Source: Wolfiporia cocos (lineage: Eukaryota; Basidiomycota; Agaricomycetes; Polyporales; Phaeolaceae). Taken from it: a stretch of DNA of 64,000 nucleotides. The notes beneath the pieces were generated by a model. It searched no databases, was not told the origin of the DNA, and worked only from the letters and a program-made list of their open reading frames with translations. Position 1 is the stretch's first letter, and each line of letters starts with the position of its first letter. This document shows positions 13,001 through 23,156 of the stretch, piece by piece. Made by a program: the position numbers and the translations under genes. The DNA is taken from the NCBI GenBank assembly GCA_029448655.1, contig JACCLO010000001.1:4340001-4404000 (forward strand), in the 5' to 3' direction.

Positions 13001-13239
13001 CAGAGGAAGGGAAGGGAGAAGAGGAGGAGGAGAATGCGGAAGAAGATAAAAAGGAAGAGCAAGACATACAGGAGGCCGCGAATGTCCTAGGACAGGACAA
13101 TCCAGATCTAGAAGAGCGCAGAGATGCCACAGATGGTCAAATACGGGAAAATGAGGAAAGTGCGGTGAGTGACGAGGGAGGTGAGGAGGAAAGTGACGAT
13201 GGGACAGAAGACGACGTGATCCTGGAGGTTCATGACTAG
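10066..13239 (+). CDS. YSH1: YSH1/CPSF73 mRNA 3'-end processing endonuclease
   Basis: Eleven exons (10066-10262, 10313-10358, 10407-10498, 10551-11129, 11182-11371, 11529-11675, 11734-11883, 11936-12190, 12243-12384, 12440-12687, 12769-13239) give 838 residues. This is the zinc-dependent metallo-beta-lactamase/beta-CASP nuclease of the cleavage and polyadenylation factor, which cuts pre-mRNA at the poly(A) site in the nucleus. Visible hallmarks are the zinc-binding HFHLDH at residues 66-71 (formed across the first intron), [24 protein letters not shown], the beta-CASP segment with [33 protein letters not shown], and the late zinc ligand in [13 protein letters not shown]. Then comes the conserved C-terminal domain. 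Two local oddities are a His-rich stretch ([18 protein letters not shown]) inside the C-terminal domain and a long Glu/Asp-rich tail of about 130 residues. The length is similar to yeast Ysh1. The start was chosen because [10 protein letters not shown] leads directly into the conserved [12 protein letters not shown]. Confidence 0.97.
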
Positions 13240-14098
13240 TGCTGAAGCGCTGACATGTCGCATGCTGTATAGAGCTCCTGGTGATGTACATGTAGGGACT
13301 CCCCCGAGTCCACCAATCATGCGTCTACATATGTTGAGTTGATTTCATCCTAACCCCAGCTTCGACTCTCGAACCCACTAGGCGCTGGAGTGCTCTCCAA
13401 ACCACTTAGTAAGTTGTGGGTTACGACGAAACGTAGCCCTGTCATGATCATCGCATTTGATGGTACGATGAGGCGATGCATGGACGTGAGTTCTACAGCC
13501 TCGGGAATGGCGGTCTTCAGATGGCTTGACTCTTGCTGGCAGGCTGCGCGCTTTCTAGTATAAGAACATGAAGATTCTGCTTGCCTTGCAGGTCCAGTGA
13601 GTGCGCTCATGATACAGATTATGAGTTTTCCGATGGCTACCCATAATGCCTACTCCAACTCCCGAGTCTTACAGGATGTGCACTTTCTACTGTTAAAACT
13701 CGGCGTTCATCGTATATTGTGGACGAAGGCAACGTATTGTGTAATGTACATGTGTACAGCGATAGTGTAACAACGTAGGAGCTTGTAATTGGTGGGAAAC
13801 GCCTCTATAAGGCCTTCAACATGGTTATGAGATCAAACCACTGTATCGTACTGTTGACGTATTATCCGTATCAGTACAAAAAGTAAACGTGAAACACTCG
13901 CTGAGTAGATGATTCGGATACATAACAGCTTAACTTATGAATGAATCGTCCCCAAAGTGCGTATGTGTTTGATTCACAAGAAACATGGACCATAGTAATA
14001 GCGCATTCTGAAATGGAAGGTCTGTTTCCTCATGAGGAAATCAGACACGTATAGCCACGAGCGCTTTCTCGCCACAATGGTACTTGGCCGCGATTGTT
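13240..14098. other. Intergenic region, nothing recognised
   Basis: This 859-bp gap holds the 3' end of YSH1 and the promoter of the signal peptide peptidase gene. A minus-strand frame at 13350-13610 has no similarity. A stretch near 13355-13430 looks faintly like a tRNA T-arm but does not fold properly. Confidence 0.45.
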
Positions 14099-15664
14099 AT
14101 GTCTGACAGTATTACCACAGATTGGGACCTCCTGTCGTCATATGCCGGTCTTCTGACTCTTGCTACTATCTCAATCTACGTGGGCTCGTATGGTTCAGTA
14201 ACGGTCAGCCAACACCAAAGCAGATCTGTTTACTACGGGCTAACACGTCTATAGGTGCGGAGGCCGAAAGCGAAGTCTGGGGCTCCTGCCGCAGGTGCCG
14301 ATGACGAGGGAGAGGAGGAGGAGGAAATACCGGAACGCCTGTCGTCCGGCGATGCCTACCTCTTCCCCATCGTACGTTCTCAACTTGACTGTAGCGGTGT
14401 TGCGATCGTTCAGCAGCATTGCTTGATCTAGATCGGCTCTGTTGTCTTGTTCGGGCTGTATCTTGTAGTACAATACTTCGGGAAGGAATGGATCAACTGG
14501 TTTCTACAGTGGTATTTCACGGTCGCTGGCATCGGCAGCGTAGGCAAGGTGCGCCCGTTCTCTCCGTTGCGACCACGCCCGCCTCACAGCTACAATAGTC
14601 TCTCATATCACTGGTGAAGTACACCCTCGGGAGTGCACGGTGGAAGCAGTTTGAGCAGACGCAACTGCTGCTTCTCAAAGGTCCCAGAGGTACGCTTGTC
14701 TATGTTCTGTTCAATGAGGCTGTGCTCAAGAATATAGAGATTGCTTCGCTGACCATGAGGACGCCGTCATGGTTTCTGCTGCCCCTTGGTGCTCTGCCAT
14801 CTATACTGTATAGTTTTGGTCCGAGTACGACCCGCCGATCTGCTCTGCTCACCGACATACTTGCGTTGTCATTCTCGCACAACGCACTAGCGCTGCTCAA
14901 GATCGACTCGTTCAAGACGGGATGCGTTCTCTTGTCGGGACTGTTCCTGTACGATATTTGGTGGGTCTTCGGCACAGAAGTGGTACGTTAAATCCAGCTC
15001 GCCAAGCCTCACTGTCACAAGCAGCAGACTCAACTGCCGCGCAGATGGTCAAAGTCGCAACCACACTTGACATCCCCATCAAGATCGTGTGGCCCAAATC
15101 CCTGCTCTTCTCTGACGAGCGGGGATTCACTATGCTGGGACTAGGTGACATCGTCGTGCCTGGGCTGTTCATTGCCCTTGCACTTCGGTACGACTACTAT
15201 CGGGCGGCGGGTGCGCCCAACGTCCATAAAACGTACTTTTACGCTGCGATATTCGCGTATGTCGCGGGCCTGGCAACGACAATGTTTGTCATGCATTACT
15301 TCCGGAAGGCCCAGCCGGCGCTGCTCTACTTGAGGTGAGTGCAAGTCACGTTGGTCTTGACGATGTTCGAGTTATTGCGGTCCACAGTCCGGCGTGTATC
15401 GCGTCTTTTGTCTTGACGTCGCTCGCAAAAGGAGACTTCAAGGACGCTTGGGCATGGAGTGATGATCCAGAGAAACAGCAGGACGTTCCTGCCATAACAG
15501 TGCAAGATGACACTGCCACGGATATCCTTCCTGCTGGCCCTGCAGTGCCGGAGAGCGCCATAAGCGCGCCTATGGATATCAACTCAACGAGCGCCGCGCA
15601 GGCTGCGATGGAACAGAGCGACAGTGAGGGCGCCAAGAGGCGGGGGAAGAAGAGAAAGAGTTGA
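14099..15664 (+). CDS. Signal peptide peptidase (intramembrane aspartyl protease)
   Basis: Seven exons (14099-14203, 14255-14371, 14432-14548, 14599-14689, 14738-14982, 15045-15334, 15388-15664) give 413 residues. This is the presenilin-type multipass protease of the endoplasmic reticulum, which cleaves leftover signal peptides and other type II membrane segments. The three family motifs are present: YD in LFLYDIWWVF (near residue 214), GLGD in MLGLGDIVVPG (near 256), and PAL in QPALLYLSPA. The PAL motif is split by the last intron. Hydrophobic segments occur throughout, with an acidic cytosolic loop (DDEGEEEEE) after the first. The C-terminus ends in a Lys/Arg cluster (GKKRKS) that fits a dibasic ER-retrieval signal. 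The intron at 14690-14737 is read through in frame in the genomic sequence (48 nt, no stop) and was removed because splicing restores the run KGPREIASL. The ATG at 14099 gives MSDSITTDWDLLSSYAGL. A nearer-upstream ATG at 14077 is out of frame. Confidence 0.95.
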
Positions 15665-17022
15665 AATGTTGTAACTATTAATAAGTATTACGATGAGACT
15701 TGATGGCAATAGTATACCCTATATGGGAGGAGACTGTGGCAGTCGTCATTTGATGCTTCCATGTTGCCCGTGACTGACGACATCTACCGTCATGGTACTC
15801 ACTGCGATGGTGTCATTTCGCCAGTATATATACGGGCGATCGAGTGCCGATAACGTTGCTCACAGCGTTTCGCGAGTATGTTGGTAGGTCGTAAGGTGTG
15901 TCGATTCCCTGTTGCGGTCCTCGGAGAGCTCCCACTGCTCAATGAAGGTTCCTTCCGGGACATCGTGCTATGCCCCAAAAGGATACTTCACTGAGCGAGG
16001 GGCGAGTTCTCTGATGACTGAGTTGATGTTCTTGGATATGCTCGTGGACTCCTTCCTCCGGCAGTGGTGTAGGTTTGTCAAGTTACCGATGCGATGCTCT
16101 CATGACATTTGAAAATACCCTACATGTCTCTTGTAGATGGGAAGTGCTCCGCTTGTTTCCCAAGGGTTTCATTATCATTCGATGGCTAAATTTTCCGGTG
16201 TAACGGGACAACCGCCCCGGACCATAGCGGCATGTCCGGCCTTTCAATCTTTCAATGGTAGCGGCATGGCTAAATGATACATGCTTTCCCGGTCAAATTC
16301 AGTAAATCAATGACTATAGGTCCATGTTGGTTGTGTACGGCTGTAACTCGTGCGGGTAAATACGCCAAGTCGTCAGCCTGATGATCAGCCCGTGATATCA
16401 ATGGGTGACCGACGTGTCGGCCGGCGGCAGGGCCCCAGGAGACGCGATCGAAACACGGTCACGTGATAAACATTGTGGCTTCTCTGCATCCGCGCGCAGG
16501 CGGCCAGGTCGAAGTGGCGCGCGGACGTCCTCCGCATATATCATACTCCGCATCCGAGACTCCTACCTCCCTATACTAATCTCTGGTCTACACAGAGTTC
16601 ATCTCACGAAGATGAACGGGTGACGGTATGAATGTCTCGGAATTGGATATGGATAATCGGTTGTTGCAATCTTGCCCGGGTCAGGCAGTCGGAGGCATGC
16701 AGAAACTCGAACTTGAGCCTGTGCCAATCGATGTATACTGCGCACAATCAATAGGAATGTGTAAAGATGACCTGACTGTATGATGGATGTGCGTGTCGGC
16801 ATATCTCCCTGTGCTGACTCCTGCAGGACAAGCGCAATAGCGGTACATTGGATCGATCCACAATTGACCATATTTGTATATCCCGACAGGGAGCAAATCC
16901 GCTTACACTCCGCACCCGTCTGCATGCTGTGCAGTCCCGACACACGGCTTATCCGTCGCGGACGGAGTGCAGGACTGACATCCGTGTCGTCATGTAGGCT
17001 CGGTAGAGTCTCGAGGGATTTG
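15665..17022. other. Intergenic region, promoter side of the protease gene
   Basis: No gene is recognised. A long minus-strand frame (16599-17294, 231 residues) overlaps the first exon of the aspartic protease on the opposite strand and lacks any family resemblance, so it is treated as chance. The stretch 16180-16270 is rich in CCGG/CGG-type words that could bind zinc-cluster regulators, but I cannot assign a site. Confidence 0.4.
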
Positions 17023-17030
17023 TATTTAAG
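17023..17030 (+). promoter_or_regulatory. TATA-like box of the aspartic protease gene
   Basis: TATTTAAG lies 94 bp upstream of the start codon at 17124. It is followed by a pyrimidine/CA-rich leader (tcacatctcactcg) typical of strongly expressed fungal secreted-enzyme genes. The position is plausible for a TATA element, and its activity is inferred. Confidence 0.45.
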
Positions 17031-17123
17031 GATCTCGGAAAATGTGACAAAGTCCAGCATCATCCCACACTCACATCTCACTCGAACATTCACTCGCCTA
17101 CTCGAACAAGTCCAACATTCAAC

Positions 17124-18641
17124 ATGTTTTGCAAAGCCTCTCTCATTGCTGTGGCTCTTGCCCTGCTCAGTTCTGCGACCCCTGTTGCACAAGAGTCTGG
17201 TTCCACCATCGCCCTTACCAAGCGGGGCTCGCTCACTAAAGACGATGGCACGTTTGATCACGACATGGCTATCTACAGCACTGTGCGGACGCACAAGTCA
17301 GTATCCTCAATATTCCGTCATGTACTCTTTAACATCTCCGTCATATAGCAAACACAGACAAAACATGATCAACATGGAACGCAACGAAGGCGGGCTGCCT
17401 GCTGGCGCATCCATCAAACCTGCTCGTGTCTTCCGCATGCCACACCAGAAGCGGCAGAAGGAGCCTCTCACTGACGAGGAGAATGATCTGGAGTGGGCTG
17501 GTACCGTCTCCATCGGTACTCCTGGACAGAGCTTCCTCATTGACTTCGACAGTAAGTGCTCTGCTGGTGATGATATGTGTAGCTCGTGACATCCGGTGCA
17601 GCTGGCTCATCGGACCTTTGGGTCCCATCGGTTAACTGCACAAGCTCGACGTGCAGCACCAAGCACAAATACAATGCCGCCACATCATCATCAGACGTAA
17701 AGAAGCCTGGTACTTTCAGCATTCTGTACGGCGATGGATCAACTGTCTCTGGCCCAATTTACACGGAGACCGGTTAGTAATCGCCCATTTGACATTGCTC
17801 GGAAACCGATCTGATTGCTCAATTAGTTAACGTCGCGGGAATAAAGTCCACCGGGCAATATTTCTCTCCCGTGAACACTCTGTCTGATAGCTTTTCCAAT
17901 GATCCCATTGACGGCATTCTCGGCCTTGCATTCCCCGCAATCTCCAATCTCCGCCAAGTGTGTATCCTTTCATGCATGTATGGCATATCTATCCGCTGAT
18001 ATCTCAGCAGAATACCTTTTTCAGCAACGCTGTGCAGGAGCGCGCCGTCAAGTCCGGTGTTTTCGGCATGAAGCTTGCCTCTTCCGGCTCCGAGCTCTAT
18101 CTCGGCGGCACCGATACATCACAATACACCGGCTCGATCGAATACCACTCGGTCACGGGTTCCGGCTTTTGGCAAGCTTCAGGCGCGAAAATTTTGCTCA
18201 GCGGCAAGAGTGTCATCACCGGCTTCCAGACCGTCATTGACTCTGGCACGACGATCATGTACGGGCCCCCGAGTGCCGTGCAGATGTTCTACAAGTCAAT
18301 TCCTGGCTCAAAGCTGTACGATTCGACAAATGGGTATTACTCGTTCCCCTGCAAGTCGGTTCCCTCTGTGTCATTTAACTGGGGTGGCAAGAATTGGGTC
18401 ATCAGCGCCGCCAAGTGAGTTGCTCTCAGGTGTACAAATGAACTCAACTCATTACAATGTGCCGCACAGCTTTAACCTCGGCCAGACCTACCAAGGCTCC
18501 GGCCAATGTGTCGGCGCACTTGCCGGACAGGACCTTGGCCTTGGTAACAACGTGTGGCTGCTCGGAGATAGTTTCATGAAGAATGTCTACACTGCGTTCT
18601 CGTTCGATAAGAACTCCGTTGGCTTTGCAACCCTCTCATAA
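17124..18641 (+). CDS. Secreted aspartic protease (A1 family, polyporopepsin-like)
   Basis: Six exons (17124-17296, 17349-17551, 17602-17772, 17827-17957, 18008-18414, 18470-18641) encode 418 residues. The N-terminus is a classic signal peptide (MFCKASLIAVALALLSSATP). A propeptide of roughly 90 residues follows and contains a dibasic-rich stretch (HQKRQKEPL). The mature pepsin fold then starts at WAGTVSIGTPGQSF. Both catalytic aspartates are present, DTGSSDLWVPS at about 125 (formed across intron 2) and DSGTTIMYGPP at about 304, together with the flap YGDGS. The C-terminus is the usual LGDSFMKNVYTAFSF...VGFA strand. The enzyme is expected outside the cell, in protein digestion for nitrogen supply. 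It sits 4.5 kb upstream of an AreA-type nitrogen regulator, but nothing in the sequence shows direct control. The length and motif spacing match basidiomycete polyporopepsins, and the gene looks intact. Confidence 0.96.
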
Positions 18642-21600
18642 ACATTGACTATGCACTCTGGTCACCTGCCTTTCCGCCATTCTCCTCACCGCACCGCCGC
18701 TCCTTAATATAAACGATTGATTACGCAGATTTCTTCCTGCTCAATAAATAATATACACGATGACACACAAATGAATTACCCCAAGTGATATAGAGTGGAT
18801 GTACTATACATAAGATGTGTTCTGCTTTTGTAATCTATTGTATTTTCGCATACTACTGAATCGTTTTTCACATATGCACGAATCGCTGTTATCAAGAAAG
18901 TGTCACAGTAGTGCTTGGACTTCGTAAATTGCCAACAGCCACGCCTTCCTGTGGGCGTGTAATGTACACTCGGTAGTAGTAATGCGATAAGGGCACATGG
19001 TCCCCGATGTCCCTGACTATCAGGCAGTGGGTGTCCATGGCTATCTGGGAGATTGTGGCGGGGCGATCCAGTTATCTACGGTGATCGAGGGAACTGATGT
19101 GATGACGTACTATCATATCTAGGATATAAGGACGCTCGGTTTCCTCGCTTGTTTTCCTTATCGCCTTGTCATACGCGCAATGCTGTTTCGCGGCAGCTTT
19201 CGTATACTCAATAACTGGCTGCAACAAGGCATTGCATCTGCTTGAGAGCTTCTGCTCTAGTGGTTCTTGCGCTTATATTCGGATAGACTTGCATGAGGAT
19301 TGTGTTCTCTCGTTCTCTGTCAGCGTTCAATGGTGCCACAAAGGGACCTCCAAGTCATGAACCTTGACTTAATATGCCTGCAGGGGCCTGACTCCGACCG
19401 TCTCACCGGTGGACTGATGTTCTGGAACGAACAGCATGGCAGCATTCAAAGTTCTGGAGCGGGTCTGCAGCTGAGATGCGGAAATTTTCTTGTCATTCCC
19501 GCCTCATTCGCGAATTTTGGCATCAAGATCGTGCGCAGACTATACGGCGCTCTGACTTCGACTCGCTGTTGACGTGTTTTGGCAATTATCTAACATAATT
19601 CTTCCGACTTCGTTACGTGTCAGGTGTCATTTGTACGAATGCTAAGCATGATGCCCTTCACAGAAGGCTGTGCACATTGTTCACGACGAATACAATGTAA
19701 GCTAGACGTCCCGCTTGACTTATGGTACGCTTGTTCTGCGCACAGAAGTCTATTCATGTTCCACTGCGCAATGATCCCATGGCACACAGAGTCATCTATA
19801 GAATGGAGACAGGACCACCTGCAGGCCGCCCAAATGAACCTTAGAAGCTCGCCAAGATTTCTGATGCCGTACGCCTGCACCGCCATCTGAATGCCTCGGA
19901 GATGAACTGCAGTCGGCAGACAGGCGACAGGCGCATGGTGTGATCCGTGCATGCACGCTGTGAAGGCAACGCAGCACTCGCTTCATGCGATCACTGATGT
20001 AATTGGTGTCGTTCTTTAGCAGGCTTTCACGGTGAAACATGCACCGTGCCTTCCAAATTGCACGATCGCCCCACCCTGCAACGCCCATATGTACACATGA
20101 GCGAGCGATACGCTGGACGCGACCAGATTCTAGCACACGTGCTGATCTGGTTGACGCCCACGCCATACATGCCAGCGAAGTTCTTCCTACTCTTGACGGC
20201 CTTGAGGCATACCTCAGCGTCGTGTATCTCGGCAAACGTATGTCGGACATTCTCGTGATGACGCGCTAGCGGCACAGGGCTGATCTCACACTCACTCGAA
20301 TGTCACCCTAGCTCAAATACCACGCGAAGGGCGGGCCGGGGATGCATTGATGAGACGGTGAGCGCTGTCAACGATCTCGCGAGCCTGACGGATCTTAGAG
20401 AAGCAGAAGCACAAATGATCCTGTCGAAAACCCTCGTGAGAGCGGCAATGCCATATGGTGTCCAGGTGGGAATTGGGCCGAAGGGACTCCCGAGGGCACC
20501 CACGCCTGCAACGTAAAGTAGACAGCGTAATGATGTAGGGACGTTGAATATTATTCACAATAACACGACATCGGCGCGCATGTTATGGCGGTGCCTGCTT
20601 TCCGTTCAGGTAAGTTCTCTGCTAGAAGAGGAACGGCTAGTCGCGGCTGATATTAGGGCTTATAGCAGCTCAGGCACGGGAAACCATGACGCCTTTACGA
20701 CTTCGGAACACACAGACCGCAGGGGCCCATCCGCGGTGCAATCGAGAAGCTCCGAAGTCAGCTTACTGACGCCTGAGCGATACAAAGAAGCGGTTGCAGT
20801 GAGAAACTGCGCATCCCAAAGCGACTGAGAAGCATACAAGTCCGCATGGCCGAATCGGACCTACTTGAAGGAGGGGACGCCGCAGGGCCGACCTTGCGTT
20901 CTCCTTCTCCGCTATTCGGGCGTACTCCGACTGGCAACGAGATCTGGGCAGCACGAGCTCGTGCCGTGGTCATGCGACAGTCTGCTGCGGCGCCGACGGC
21001 GTTGAGGCGGGTGCTGCGTGTCATTTAGGTTAGACATCCACAAAGAGTCTTCATAGCTGCCGGTTATTATCGAAGCAAGCAACGACCGCCACTCAACATG
21101 TAGAATGAAGGAAGCACACCGTTGTCTGGAATTTGAAGACACATATGGATTAGTAGAAGACCGCCGAGGCCCAGACGCTGACGACGTTCCTGTGGAGGAA
21201 TCTTTCAGAGGCATCAGAGGCATGTGCTGGTGGATTGTTTGTGGATGTGATCAGGAGGTGCTAACCTTCATTCAGTTAGCGCAAGTGGGTATGACAGAAC
21301 TATGTGGCTGCAAAGAACCCGTGGAACCTCCGGGACTATCTGGTGCTGACAGAGCTGCCGTTGCACGGGGGACGAAACCCCGAGAGGAACGCTCAGCAAA
21401 ATGTAGCGAGCGTCTCCACTGGCAGCTGTTTGTACTCATCAGTCAGATTCAGGGCGCATCAGTCGTACCGACTGTCGCCTGTTCATAACGTCGACTATGC
21501 GAGTATATTCGATGTACAGACTCCTTGGAAACCGCCAGCAGCAGCGACGAGCTATGCGCAGGCCGCCGGCTCGTCCCTCGAGTGATAGGTTCGCGGACTT

Positions 21601-23156
21601 TAGGCTACTTCATATAAGGATATTGCATAATTCTGGAAACAATCAAGCTGCCGCAACGCTTCGGAGCCGGGTTCTTGCATGCCGAAATCGTGACCAATCC
21701 CATTGGGCGACTTATCAAAAGGTGCCTGAATCAGGAGTACGGGCAGCGCTGGTCGTTGGCACCACAAACTTGGAGAGAGAGCATGTACAGCAGCGCAACA
21801 GAGATGTTGCTACAAACAGGAATGCCGTGCACCGGGTGGACAACTCGTCGCTAGAAGTCAGACCTCGAAAATCAAAGTCCCGTCACGCGGCGGGCAAATC
21901 GGGCTGCACATCAAGCTGCTTTCATGGAATCGCGGCAGCAAGTGAACGGACTACCAAATCCAGCCTATGCAACATGGGCGGCGGCGAGAACGTCACGTTT
22001 GAATAACAGGCCTCGAGGACCGGGTGGCGCTGCCAGGGAGATGTCAAGCGGGGCATGCTGCGAGACTTGTGCGAGATGAGAGCCTGCGGCAGCGTACAAC
22101 GGGATTCCATGTGAGTCCCTGGGTGGAAGACTCAGCAAGGGGCCCAAGAGCGATCGGTGGCATGTGGACACGCTGAATGCAGAAGGTGCCTCGCATTGTG
22201 CGCAGGCATGCCGATGGACCTACCACGCCGCCGTGACGCCTGCCCAGAGAACGCACAGGGATCAGGAATCAGATTGCCGGCAGCGTTGGATCTTGATGGG
22301 ATTCCGCATAAGCCATCTTGCACGTCTGGGCTTGAAGGGGGCAATTCTAGAGCGCAGAAGGGACAAGACAGAGTGAGACTTCCGCAGCGGGTATGGGCGA
22401 GCAGATGGCACAGACGGCTCCCTCGGAGAGCGGGGAAATGTCCGGAGAGATGCGTAGCACAGAATGAGTGCCACAGCGACTGCAGACTTGGCTGAATGCG
22501 CTGGGGGTGAAACCTGGTCGGAAGCGGAAGCCCTAGGGTGCCGCCATGTGAAATTTGGGCCCAGCACATAGCAATATTCGATTTCTCTAGATTTCCGCTG
22601 CGAGACCTCAATCACTCTGTTCAGCTGTGGAGAACACACCGGGCAGTAATTTCACCGAATAGACGACCGCCGGCGGGCCACGAGGCCGAGTGCGTCGACG
22701 CGGCCGGGACGAGCGCGTTCGCCGCGGCGAGCTGCGGCGAGCAATGAAGTCTTTGAGCAGGCGAATGCGGTGCGCGCTGCTGCCTGAGAAAGGCCGGCCA
22801 TGGTTGGCGGAATATTTTGATCGCGGGAAAGGAGTAGAAAATAATCGGGAAAGCGTATTTCACGGTCTATTTGGTCTGGTCGCCTAATTCAGACCGGGTG
22901 CGGTCCGTGCCCTTGCTTCAGCATCACGCTCGCTTCCACTCCAGCGTTCGTCGCTCTCCTCCGACCCTCGTCGCTGCCGTCGACATCGTTGTCGACGTCG
23001 CCATTCGCGTCGAGCGACCTCTTCCTCCGCCCCTCCTTAGCGAGCACGGCGCGTTCCTGCCGCGTCGTAGATAGCTTGCTTCCTGTACCTCGTGCGTTAA
23101 CCCTCGGTTCCCGTTCTCACCACTTCATTTCTGATCAATGTGCACCACAGGAGTCT
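18642..23156. other. 4.5-kb gene-poor region
   Basis: No intact gene could be supported. Several frames of 60-170 codons occur on both strands. The most protein-like is a plus reading around 21300-21585 continuing at 21650-21850, with Trp/Phe-containing runs such as NPWNLRDYLVLTELPLHGG and RFGAGFLHAEIVTNPIGRL. A minus reading near 20030-20540 is similar in character. Neither has a recognised domain, a clear start or consistent splice signals, so they may be decayed gene or retroelement fragments. The last 500 bp (about 22640-23156) are GC-rich and pyrimidine-rich and are probably the promoter and long 5' leader of the GATA gene. Confidence 0.45.

Noticed and set aside
13350..13430. tRNA-like sequence (a GGTTCGA box on the minus strand)
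   Set aside because: The T-arm does not pair, no acceptor stem or matching A box is found at the right distance, and the sequence continues without a tRNA fold.
16599..17294. 231-codon open frame on the minus strand
   Set aside because: It runs antisense across the signal peptide exon of the aspartic protease, has no family resemblance and is explained by chance openness of the sequence.
22989..23156. Upstream in-frame ATG for the GATA factor (56 extra residues)
   Set aside because: The extension is Arg/Ser/Leu-rich and looks like a translated leader. The downstream [12 protein letters not shown] start is more protein-like, but the longer form cannot be excluded without transcripts.
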